A stretch of 64,000 nucleotides of DNA from Gymnorhina tibicen. Lineage: Eukaryota; Chordata; Aves; Passeriformes; Artamidae. The stretch lies in assembly GCA_013399875.1 (NCBI GenBank), contig VXAZ01001670.1, positions 124,001-188,000 on the forward strand. Direction: 5' to 3'. Shown piece after piece: positions 25,801-37,100 of this stretch. The first letter of the stretch is position 1; each line of letters starts with the position of its first letter. The position numbers were made by a program, and so were the translations under genes. Below the pieces are notes generated by a model that saw nothing but the letters and a program-made list of their open reading frames with translations, searched no databases and was not told the origin of the DNA.

Positions 25801-27260
25801 CATCACCAACATTTGACTTAAAAATAGTTTGAATAAGAAACTCAGTCTTTTTGTTTTGTTTTGTTTATGCTAGTAATGCAGAAGGTCACTGGTTTAATTT
25901 GTGCAACCTTTTAAAGTTATTTCTATGAGTAAACATTTGCTGGAAGATATCCTGTCTGGGTGATATCTTTTGCAAATTCCTGAAATTAAGCTACTTAAAC
26001 AAAGTTTTCTTTGGTGAGACCAAGACAAGACATGGGGTGGCTTTTCTAGAGGTGTGCATCCTAGTATAATGACAGGCCAAGTGATATTACAACGTATGAA
26101 AATTAAAGACCCCAGAGTAGGTAAGATTGATGGTGTTTACCTTCTGCATTTGCTAGCAGTGAAAGGATAGTGATGACTGATGAAGACTAAGATATATTAA
26201 TGAAGTAACCTTGTACTCCTCATCCAGGATTTGAATTGACAGAGGCTAGATATCATGTGGGCATCTCTGGGAATGAAATGTATCCGATGAGGAGAGCCTA
26301 CATAAGAACTTAGTGAAGACATCCACTAAAAACCAAAATTATGGATGTCTACAACAGGAAATGCATGAAATATTTACCTAAGGGATTTAAAACCATGCTA
26401 AAAAAACCCCAAACAAACACATCTACTGTAGCTCCCCAAAAAATCATGTGAAAAGAGGACTAAGTATTGGACTAAAAAGGTGAAACAAAAGGAAGTGCAA
26501 ATGAACAAAAAACCCTTCAGCGTGGGGCTGTAGGGGATACTTGCAGTTGTTAGAGTACAAATGGCTCTGACAGAGGAAACTTCTTTCTGTTTTTCCTTTA
26601 CAAGCTTTTAACCAAAAGTTAGTTAACCTTAGTAGACTGGTGGATGTAAATAGCTATCACAGTGGTATATTAAAGTCCTTAGAGAGCTGCTGATTAACAG
26701 CATTTATGGCTGAAGCATATATTTCTTTAGGCAGGGAACTTTAGCTTCAAAAACCCAAATCCATCAAAAAATTCTTTTCTCTCTTTCTTATCTCCTTCTC
26801 TTACATATCAGTAGATGAAGTCAGTGATAGGTGTTCACCTACCAAGAAAACAAAAAAAGATATTTAAACACTATACATGTACTTCAGACAGGTGGGAGAA
26901 AAATGTACAGAAATGTGCCCTTTCTTGGGATGCATCCACTCACACCCCTTGCTATAAAAGAAAAAAGGACAAAGAAAAAAAAACAACCATAAGAAAAAAC
27001 CTATCAACAACAGAAGTCTGTGTTGCTGTGTCACCTTTCATTCACATGAAAATACTTCTTCCAAAATTTGGAAGTATTTTGAAGAAGCAAAGAAGAACAT
27101 TCAGAAGCATATTGGGTTTTTTCTTTTTCCTTTTCAAAGCAAAGCAAAGTTCCACCCTTGCTCTCTGTCTCTCTTTTTTTTCTCCTCTCTCTTAAGGGGA
27201 AAAAAAATAGTTTTGAGAATTTCATTTTTTCTATTCACTGCAGTCCTGGCCAAAGTAAAG
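16830..27260. other. Intergenic DNA upstream of DIO2
   Basis: About 10.4 kb of unique AT-rich sequence with no recognised repeat. It may hold distal DIO2 enhancers, but nothing in the sequence singles one out by eye. The longest open frames (142 codons at 22825-23253, 126 at 26815-27195, 117 at 24590-24943) resemble nothing I know and lack splice or codon-usage support. A polypyrimidine tract occupies roughly 27115-27200, just before the core promoter. Confidence 0.5.
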
Positions 27261-27273
27261 CCCTCTTTTACAT

Positions 27274-27281
27274 TGACGTCA
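27274..27281 (+). promoter_or_regulatory. cAMP response element in the DIO2 promoter (TGACGTCA)
   Basis: A perfect palindromic TGACGTCA lies 65 bp upstream of the TATA box. It is known that cAMP signalling strongly induces DIO2 in mammals through a proximal CRE, and this matches in identity and position. Binding of CREB here is inferred. Confidence 0.85.
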
Positions 27282-27338
27282 AGATCTTTACTAAGATTAG
27301 GGTTTCATTTCTCTATTGCAGCAATTAGCTAGGGAATG

Positions 27339-27346
27339 TATAAAAG
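27339..27346 (+). promoter_or_regulatory. DIO2 TATA box (TATAAAAG)
   Basis: TATAAAAG lies about 630 bp upstream of the DIO2 start codon and 65 bp after the CRE. It predicts transcription starting near 27366-27375, giving a leader of about 600 bases if there is no 5' UTR intron. The resulting spliced mRNA of about 6.1 kb agrees with my unchecked recollection of the chicken DIO2 cDNA size. Confidence 0.8.
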
Positions 27347-27459
27347 GCTTCAGGGAAGCAAGCTAGGACTCCAGAGGGGAGAGCACTTTGCACCATAGTC
27401 AGATAGCAAAGAGAGAGTGCGAGAGGAGGAAGGCAGGAATACAGAAACGCGGAGTAGGA

Positions 27460-27509
27460 GGGGGGGGGGCGGGGGAGGCAGAGAGGGAAAGAGAGGGAGG
27501 GAGGCAGGG
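27460..27509 (+). promoter_or_regulatory. G-rich tract with G-quadruplex potential in the DIO2 leader
   Basis: Runs of G at 27460-27469 (ten), 27471-27475 (five), 27485-27487, 27495-27497, 27499-27501 and 27507-27509 lie on the sense strand within 50 bases. They satisfy the usual four-run quadruplex pattern with short loops. It would be transcribed near the cap of the mRNA. Function is inferred. Confidence 0.6.
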
Positions 27510-27528
27510 AGGAAGGAACAGAAAGTTT

Positions 27529-27938
27529 ATGTACATAAACCTTTTTTAAAAAGTATTGTTGCACCTGGTAGCTAGCTTTACTGACACAGAAATGAGAGGT
27601 CTGTTCAGTGCTTAAATAGCTGAGAAACAATGGGATAGTGCAGGAAAGTTAACAATTAACAGTCTCAGCTTAAATTTTGTAACTGCAGGGAACTGGAAAC
27701 ACAGCTGCCTCTCTCTTCAGCAAAATCAGGTCTCCTGGTTAAGAGAAGTTTTGTTAACATCTAAATTTCTGAAAAATAAGCAGTTTGCAGTTGAATGAGT
27801 ATCGTGCAGTTATGGTTTTAACCAGCCTGCTCATACTTAACTATCTCTGCTTATTTTAAAGAGAGCAGCTGTGAAAGGGGTAATGAGGCTTTTGCTTTAC
27901 TCTTTTAAATGAGGGTACAGAGCAATAAGGAGAGCTGA
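27529..27938 (+). promoter_or_regulatory. Array of seven upstream ORFs in the DIO2 leader
   Basis: Every AUG between the inferred cap site and the DIO2 start opens a short frame that closes before the main start: 27529-27549 (6 codons before stop), 27592-27615 (7), 27630-27638 (2, AUG-GGA-UAG), 27795-27821 (8), 27812-27859 (15, overlapping the previous), 27883-27912 (9) and 27909-27938 (9, overlapping the previous). None overlaps the DIO2 start at 27971. It is known that short ORFs in DIO2 leaders reduce translation. That these act the same way is inferred. Confidence 0.75.
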
Positions 27939-27970
27939 AAGTATCCGGCTGACGAGAAGCAGCAAGGAAG

Positions 27971-28192
27971 ATGGGTCTGCTAAGTGTGGATTTGTTGATC
28001 ACGCTTCAGATCTTGCCGGTCTTTTTCTCCAATTGCCTCTTTCTTGCGCTCTATGACTCTGTGGTTCTCCTGAAGCACATGGTTCTGTTTCTGAGCCGCT
28101 CTAAGTCTGGGCGCGGTGAGTGGCGGAGGATGCTGACCTCGGAGGGGCTGCGCTGCGTCTGGAACAGCTTCCTCCTGGACGCCTACAAGCAG
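27971..28192 (+). CDS. DIO2: Type 2 iodothyronine deiodinase, coding exon 1 (residues 1-74)
   Basis: DIO2 removes the outer-ring iodine of thyroxine to make active T3. It is a homodimeric, ER-membrane selenoenzyme with its catalytic domain in the cytosol. This exon encodes residues 1-74: a short N-terminus, a hydrophobic membrane anchor at about residues 8-40 (LLITLQILPVFFSNCLFLAL and following), a basic stop-transfer stretch (SRSKSGRGEWRR) and the start of the linker (FLLDAYKQ). The start codon has a strong context, A at -3 (27968) and G at +4 (27974). The exon ends in CAG before a GTGAGT donor, with phase 0. Reading into the intron meets a stop after eight more codons. Sequence and length match the vertebrate DIO2 family closely. 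Confidence 0.97.
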
Positions 28193-31100
28193 GTGAGTAT
28201 GCGGGGATGGGGACGGTGAGGTTGGGGTGGGTGAGCTGGGATGAGCATCCCGCTCGTGAGCGGAGAAGGGAAGGGAATGACTGTGTGCTGCAGACTATCT
28301 CCTATCTGATGTTAAACTTGATGGGAGAAGTATAAGCTGAAAGGAGCGGTACTTCTAAGTCGGGGTTAAGAATTCACGAAATTCTGGAGCTGCTGACTCC
28401 TTGCTAACCCTCTGTGCAGCCTTGGCCATGTCACTTAGTTTAGATGTGCCTCAGTTTCCCCAACAGCATGAATAATAATCTTCATGTTTTTAAAGTATTT
28501 CAAGATCTTCGTGTAAGAGTAATTGTAAAATACTCTAGATGTTTTCACAGCTGTAGTTTATTATTGCCATGTGAGATCCTCAGATATTATAAAAAGGCTG
28601 CATCTTCAGATAGAGCTCTACATAGAGGTTAGCAATGTAGCTAGAGTTGTTTTACCTAGAGTAAAATATAGAAACGAACCATTGTCATTACACTGGCATT
28701 TTCTATTACTTATATGTTAACTTTTATATTGGAGGAGGCATCCTAGTAAAACTGTGCACAAATTGAAATAGTGACATTTTTCCTTCATTAAAGCAGTGAC
28801 AGAGGGACATGTCAGAGATTAAAAATGAACTTGACTAGCTGTCGGACAGCTGCCTGGTGATTTAAGTTAATAAAGCCAGTAACAGTTATGCAACATGTAC
28901 TTTTCTTTTTAAGATTCCTTACAAACATTACCCAGTGGTATTGCCCAGGTCTCATGAGATAGCTAGAATTCCCTTTTACAGATTGAAAAGGTGGACCCAA
29001 AACCAAGAAATTTCTTGCACAGACTACCCAGTTAGTAAGTAGAAGAACTGGATTCAGAGCTCTGTGGCTTTCAAAACAGTGCTTAGTCTGTTAATTTGTT
29101 GTCTTATTTAGACCATCTAATTTAACATACTCCATGGTATATCATAAAGGTCCTATCTAAAAGATACTCTACTGAAATATTTCTTTTTGTATTGCCTTCC
29201 CCCAATTAGCTTTCCCACCTCTACAATAGCTTTTATATTTGCTCTTATCTAAAAATATGAAGAGCTGGTGATGTTGATGTTTGCTGGCTTTGTGATATGG
29301 AATACCATCTGCTTAGACTGAAACCCAAGCCATGGGGACATTACTTTTCAGTGTAAGACAAATATAAATAACTTTAGCTTTTGCCAAATGGGTCAACCTC
29401 TTACTGCCACTCCAGGAATCATCCAGCTGGCTACCCAAATAAAATAATGCTGAATGAAGCCCACTATTCTCCTAGCCCTTCTAGTCTTTGTTTTTATTCT
29501 CTTCATAGACATTAAGTAAGTACATTTTACAGTGGCCTTGTTAAATGGGTCAGTGAACACAATTGTTCCCATTTTACAGACAAGGCAAGGCAGGACAGTT
29601 AACACATGACTTGGTCAAGGCTCCAGTGGAAGCTGGTCGCATGACTCTGCAACAGTCAAGTTTTGAGTTCCCATATTTGCAGTCTACATGTGGCCTGGGG
29701 TCTGGAGAAGTTGTGAAGCTGTAAGAAACCTTAAATCCATGAGATATTTTCAATCTCTTTTTGCTTAAATTACACACAATTGTTTAAAGTTATGATATCA
29801 CATGCCTTTCTGTAGTTTCCAAAGTCATGCTTTGCCTTTCCTTCAGTATCATTGATGTAAGCCATGGAAGCTACAGGTATGATGACCCTGTGCTATTTTT
29901 GGTATTGGCAATGAAATTCATACCTTGAACTTTGGTAATTTTGTTCTCTCCCTTATCATGATTAAGTCACTTAGGCTGTTCAGGTCAACCAGGCTATAAG
30001 GTTCCTAGAATAAACTCTGGGCCTCAATGAACTCAGCAGAGAAATGCATACAAACATAACCAAATTTTATCACCTTGTTCTAAAAAGAGGAAAAAGTCCA
30101 TTCATGGCAGTTATACTTAAGACAAAATGAATTGACCGACAGTTCATGGAAAGACTGTTTTTACTTAATAGAATTATGGGCCATAAGGACAGAAGATCTT
30201 TGGAAACTCTTGATTGTCACAGGAAGATAGTTAAGTATAGAAATCAAATTATAAAGGGGACAAAATAAACTGAGGAGCAATATTGGAAGAAGACTTATCA
30301 TCCCCACAATAGATGAGAATCTTCTGCTGCTTCTGTAAGGAAGAAAAAGGAAAAAAGTTTCATCTAAAAACTTGTACTAGTAGAGTTGAAAAAGATTGAA
30401 ACATACCCTGCTTTGTACCATATGGAAAAAGCATGAGAAATAGTGACGTATATCAAAGAATGTCCCACAAAGCATATTTTTCCTTAAATAACCCTTTTCT
30501 AGATCCTGACTAGAATTACCCAGTTGTGATATCTTAATCTGAGACAATAAGTGAGAAATGAAAATATTCTGGAGTCAGGGCGCTATACAGCATGGCAAAA
30601 TGTAGCCGATACCATTCCCATGATTGCTTGTTGCTCCAATTTACCAGCTGAAGCCAGGTATTAGCAAATTACTTAAAATGCTACTTAAACTCATTTTACT
30701 GAGCAGTATTTATGAGAAAATCACCATTTTTCATGTACAATAGCAGAATTGCAAATGTCTGAGATAACCAAAGCTAGACTGCCAGTTAGCAGAAGACTGG
30801 ATCAAAGAACAAACTGTGCTTGGTTTTACTGTGTTTTGTGTCACTCACACAGAATTCTTCCTGAGTACATTTCATAATATTTTTCACAAAAGTACTTGAT
30901 GTAAAATTTCTATTCAAAGAAAAATTTATTGGAAGCTATTCCAGAAAAACACTATGGGTAGATACTATATTCTGAATTAAGGTAAATTTATTACAAGAAA
31001 GGACCTTTGCCTCGAAAGCATGCACTGTCCCAGAATTAATTTTTTGTTTCAAGGAATAGTGTGTACAAGATATGATCTTGTAATGGTTAGAATATATTTC

Positions 31101-34100
31101 AAAACAGCTATTCTGATTGACTTTCTCATTGTCTAGAAAACTTTATGAATATCTTATCCAAATTTCAACTATTTTTCCTGCTTTTTGTTGTTATTAAGTA
31201 TCATTGCACATGATTTTTTGGTGAGGACAATTATTTCATAGGCAAGATTACCTAGCAACAGTTGAAGATTGTAACATCCTCAGTGGGGAAACAACGCAAA
31301 GTTTGTTGTACTATATTTAGAGTATATTCAGTGTTCTTTTTTATTAGAACATTCTATATGACTGGTTTTCTCCACATTTTAAAATACTCCTGGATTCAAA
31401 CTCATTGCTCTTTTGTTTATTTTGATTTTTAATGTAAATTTTACTTATGAATAATATATTTCTTTTTACTTCCTTAGCTCTGAGTTCAATATCTGTCAGA
31501 CTCAGTGTTGGTATTGTCTACACTGCACCAGCTTTTTGATTTATAGACCATCCTCGTATTATTTTCCAAGAGGCGTGTCTTACATTACAAGGGAGTCTTT
31601 AGGACCAAACTAATCATCATAACAGAGATAAATAGAGCTAGTAGTCAAGTTACATTAACTTTCTGTAATTGAAAGAGTGCAAATATTAATTTTTGAATAT
31701 TTTAATTTTTTTTTATAGTTTTAAATATTATTTTTATATATGTATGTGTGTGTAGGTATTTATAATTTTATACGTTTGCATGTATAAAGATCTAGATTTA
31801 TACTTGTCTCTATGAACATACATACATGTATAAAAAGGCAAAAGTACACATATATAAGCATACATAGTCTACTTTTCTAGGAGTCAGTCTCCCTCACTTC
31901 TCTGTATATGTATACACACGTATATGTGTGTATGTACACATACATACAGATGTGAATGCAGCCACAGCTATTGCTGAGAGAGAAAAACCAAGACTTTTTG
32001 GGAGGGTGTTAGTGTAACCGTGATTTACATAGGCCATTTCTACAAATGCCAGTGAGGTATTTGTTTTAGCTTAAAGCATGTATACTGAATGTATCACACA
32101 TCTGCAAAAATCCAGAGAAAAAGCTGAAGAAGTTTTTTGGAAAAAAAAAAAATTTTTACCTTTTTTTTTACCTGCTAAGTTCTATGATTTATTTAGTAGT
32201 GAGATGAATCTGTTTTCTACGATTCCAAAGGTGCAAAATTGTTATCTTAAAATGCTTTTAAAATAGGTTCAAAAATGGTTGCACCATTAGCGATGTGCAG
32301 TGGTGAGACCTGCCGCTGGGAGCTTTTCCAGTGCCAGATGTGAGCTCTGTGTTTCAGCAGGGCAGGGCTATCATTCATGGTCTCCAGTAGAGAGCTTTAA
32401 TGTTATCCTTGAGGAAATCCTCCCTCTTCTCCACCTCAGTGTAGGGTAGTTAGAGGGAAGACCTTAAAGGCCTCTCGCTGCAGCAGCCCAGTGTTTAGGA
32501 ATGTTGTGGTGCACCTATATGTTGGCAACATGCACATGTGCACATACACAGAGACGTGTAACTGTGCGTCACGGCCCTCAGAGGGATGCTGGTATCTCAA
32601 GTGATGGATGGTGATGGGTGTGTGTGTACTTGTACAGCTTTTTACTGTCTTTAGAATGGGCCAGCAGCAAGCTCTGGCATGACAGTCCTAACACAGGGGA
32701 ATGGCTGGCACAGGATCCCAGGTTCATGGCGTAGGCCCAGCTCTGGATGTAGCAGCAAGTAGAGTGGTTCAGTAAATACCCAGTGAGATTTTCCTGGGTT
32801 TTCAGGCAGGCACAGTTAAATTACCTTTGGCTGCTTTTGCCTGCCTGGTAGGTACGTCATCTAAAATAAATCAGCATGCAAAGCAAAACAGTCCCAAACC
32901 TTACATGTTAAATGCGTGCTGCACAACATTGTCACAAAGATACACGTGAAAGTAATATAAAAGCATGATCCTCTACCTGCTCTTTGGCTGTCCAGTAACT
33001 CTTTGCTTTTTGGGGAAATGTTTCAAAGGTTGAAACAAAGACACAAATTTCATACTTACTGTTTGTATTCATTTTTTCTGGCAAGGTAAGGAAGTGTATC
33101 TCTCTGCATTTGACAGTGATAAAGGGAATTTGTGAAAGAAAGTCTGTTGTATAATTTCAGGGTTTAGAACTAGACATCGTGTGGTATTAAAAGTATTTTA
33201 TTGGTTTTACAAAGCTCAGCTCTAGCAGAATTCTTTTCATTGACATTCGCAAATGAAAACAATCTTGAAAGAAGTGAGAAAAACAAAACTGAACCAAACC
33301 ACAATTAAAACTTCTCCTGCAAAGCTGGGAACATAAATTCAACAGTATTTGGGCTTGACATTGCAATTATTATTAAAACTTTATCATTATTATTAATATA
33401 TAATCATGTTTGTTGTAGTTGTGTCTGAGGACCAACCTAGGCCAGGGACCCACTGTACTAGGCAGTGTCCCAACAAGAGGAGCAGACAGCTGGTCCCATG
33501 GAACTTAAAGAGTTCAGACATTCAAAACAGACAAAGGGCAGGAAAAGGAATATGAGGACTTTGATCCCACATGGGGTCTCATCCCACTTCATTTTGCAGA
33601 TATAAATTCACTTCTTCCATACCACCTCTTTTCACTGTTCCATTTTCACCCTTATGTGTGAAAAACTGACTGTAAGGAGTGTTTGCCTTGTTGTCAAAGC
33701 CTTGTGAAAACTGCCTTTTGATGTGATAGACACCAAAAAATTAGCTAATGGGCACTATTCAGGAAGAGGATCGCACACTGTTCTTGCATGCTGGTTCTAC
33801 CTCTCCGTCAAAACCACCACTGTGTATTCATACAGTGCTAAAGCTGGGTAAAAAAAAAAAGTAAAAAACCATCATCCAAATTAATATCAAATTCCCTTCA
33901 TGTGCTGAGTAACAAAAACTGATGAAGGCTTCCGTCACTCATAGGTAGATCTCAGTGGCCACGGTGTAGTAGGCCGTGCTCCCATCTTGAGGGAAACATA
34001 AAGCCCTTAAGAAGCTTGCTCTAGGCTCCCCAATCACAGGAACTAAAATTAACTGTGAGAGTGAAAGGCAAAAGGCTCCTTTATGCTTTCCCGGTGCCAT

Positions 34101-37100
34101 GCATACTCATTTGTGGGACTGGCGGCTTTTAAATGGAGAGAGCAGCATTTGACTAGTTATTTTTATCTGGACTGTGCCCTGTTAATTTGTCTCTCACTTC
34201 CCTCCGTCAGCTCCACATACCTGATCCTAAATAAAAGATTCTGGGAAAGCTTGAGTAATTTCTACTCTCTACTCTCTGATTCCAGTAATTCAAGTTGCCA
34301 CCTTCCCAAGACAAATGAAGAACTTGTGCACCCTTACTCTACTCCAGACAAGGGTGTCCTGTTCTTATCAACTGCACAACTCTGGGTCATGTAAATAAAG
34401 AAAACAAAAATAATAATTTGTAGAATTCTCCAACCAGAGTCAAATTATGACTTGGATGAAGCTATACCTAGCTGAATGGGATCAAATCAAAGCAGAGAAT
34501 TCAAAAAAATGCTAAAGGCTACAGGGATTCAGTTCATTACCAATCACTGCACTCCAGACCCAAACACAAAATGTCCATGTTCAGATGACTAATATCACAA
34601 ACTATTATTTGCCTGGCAGCACCTGGTTTTTTTAGGGGGTTGACACAACCTGATGAGTCTGCCAAACTGTATGAAAATCCCTGATGCAGGAATGAAAACT
34701 GTATTCCAGTGCACAGGATCCCAGGAAGGTTATGCTGAAGTTGATAAAAGCAAAACAGGAAAAAAGAAAAGGTAAATGAGGAGGCAATGTTTTGTCCATG
34801 GGGCTTTACCTAGTCCTTATGGAAAATGTACAACAAAGTTAGCAGTATGTGCTATTTCTAGCCTGCAGTTTATGAATAGGGCTTTCTCTCCAGCTCCTAA
34901 GTCTCCTTCACTTTGCAGACTGTGTGCTAAAGCATCAGCAATCGTGTTCCCTTTTCACGCTGCATGCAGACTGAGGCAAACACAAAATTCTCACAAATGA
35001 TGCGAGTCACTGCTTTGGTGTTGCTGCTTGCCTCTGCTGATGGCTGGGCTGGCTCTCAGATTTGGTTGGCCTACCTTGCGTGTCCCATGCAGGCTGTGCA
35101 GCCTGCGTGCTGCTCGGATTCTACCTCATTCAGAAGGCTGGCAACGAATGGCCAAATATTCACGCACAAAAGTACGTGATTATGGAAATGCTGGATTGCG
35201 TGTGAGGGGAATTCTGCTGATTTGTTTCTCAGAATTTATATTTTGCCTGCCTTTGTGTAAGATTTCAAAAGCAGTTTGGCTGAATACATGGGTGTTTTTG
35301 TTTGTTTTCTCATTGCGTTGATTTTCTTTTCCAAGAGCTATTTTTTCTTTCAATAAATAACAACAAAGAACATGGCCAAGGCCTACAATGCAGATGATCA
35401 GCAAGGATGATATTGTCATCCTGTGTCAATCGGTTCAGAGTCTGGTGAAATAAACAGTCCCTTGAGAACGTCAGTGCTTCATCAAGACCAATTAGTGGAT
35501 CTGCCGCTGCTATTTATGTTTAAGCATTAACGACTGGGCAGGGCTGCTTTTTGGAGTGCCTGACACTGGCATGGAACAAGGCACCGACCTAATTACTTCT
35601 CTACAAGAGCAGAAAATGCCTTGTGAATGCCTGCTTGGCAAGGATGTCTCATTAAGGGGAAAAAACCCAACACAAGCACTCCTAGAAACAAAAATTAAAA
35701 TGATAGGTAACCTGCGGCCATGAGACTTCCTTCATGGCTCTGGGAAATGAAGAGAAACTGCTGTAAGGTGATAGCTGTATATATGGATAAGGGCTTCTTT
35801 GTACTTTGCTTCCTAACTCCATCTATTTTTATAGTCCATAAGGAGTATGAGAGACAGAATGCAAACTTGCATTGTTGAAGAACAGAAAATATGTTGTCAT
35901 CTTTGGTATCAGTGTTAAGTAGGACTTGAAGGGCATTCCCGTGTTGGTGTCTGCTGGAAGTTGTTTTGTTAGTCTGTTTCTTCAGGCTTGCAAACTGGCC
36001 TAGGAAATTAAAGGGTTTGGTAGAACTGAGTGAGGAGTTGGTAATGTGGAGCTTATGATATAGCTTCTCTTTCTGCTTAAAATGATCAAGAAACAAACGG
36101 TGGTTTCCCAGTTCAAGAGTGGTGGCTATATATTTTCAGTCACGATAGTTTTGAAACCTGAGGAGTAAGTAGAAACAGCTGCTCAGATGTTTCTTTGGTC
36201 CTAAGCAGCTCTGTTCATTCCTGACTTACAGGTTCTTCTTTTTACCTTTATTTTTCTTCTCCTCTGAAGAGGGAGAGCAAATATCAGAAATTCAAAGTGT
36301 GCTGTTTAACTGTGATTTGTGAGATAAATTACATGTCATTACTTCTTCTCTTTGACTGGATGAGCACACACTCTTAAATACTGAGGTCCATTATTCATCT
36401 AGGGAGTGGGTGCAGCACAAATACTTACATGTCAGGCTTTGCCCAAAAGGCACATTTTGAGCAAGCTAGCTCTGAAAAAGCAAGTATGGTAGTGCAGGAA
36501 CAGTTAAGCTTTCTAGGTAAAGAGGGATGTAGTGTTTGTGCAGATATGCACGTGTGTGTTTCTTGAGATGTGCCCTTTTTTTGGTAGTCACCAATTTATC
36601 ACGAATTGCTGAATGGTTTAGTTGGCTTTTGGATTGAATGCAGCCCTCAGGGTGATTATATGGATGCCACATGACCTTGACCTGTATATTTCTTTGTTCA
36701 AGTGCAGCCCTTTACCTTAGTCACTCCTGCTTTACCTATCTTACGTCACAGAATGGCAGAGAGAAATGATCAACAGCTGAACAGAAGACTACCTGCCACC
36801 TGCTAAGGTGTAGGTGGCCTTAAATACTGTAAGATGCTTAATGCTACTTCTTAAATGCAAGAGCCTGAGTGTCTGAGCCTGCCTCTCCAAACAGATAATT
36901 TCTTCTCAAAAACTGGGATATAGTTATTTTCTTTCTTTGAGTCCAGTGGACAGCACGCTCACACATCAGCTGAACTCGGCTGTTTCAAGCCCCGTGCTTT
37001 TAAAGGCGAAGCATGGAGGCTTTTTTGAAATGGTTATCAGGGCTCTAGCAGATAGCAATGCTGCAGGTGCAGGTTTACAGGGATGGGTCTTTGCTTTCCC

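Larger units (their letters stand above)
27370..27970 (+). other. DIO2: DIO2 5' untranslated leader
   Basis: Inferred from the TATA box to the start codon. The first half is purine-rich, with a G-rich tract at 27460-27509. The second half is AU-rich and carries seven AUGs, all in short frames. The start is approximate, and a leader intron cannot be excluded by eye. Confidence 0.65.

Noticed and set aside
26815..27195. 126-codon plus-strand open frame ending just before the DIO2 promoter
   Set aside because: Lys-rich then Phe-rich reading produced by A-rich and polypyrimidine sequence. It lies upstream of the TATA box, so it is not part of DIO2.
34964..35179. Short frame with a hydrophobic, signal-peptide-like N-terminal part (VTALVLLLASADGWAG)
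   Set aside because: Only 71 codons, inside an intron, with no family resemblance. The hydrophobic run is explained by CTG/TTG-rich sequence.
35695..36096. 133-codon minus-strand open frame in DIO2 intron 1
   Set aside because: No recognisable protein features and no splice or promoter support.
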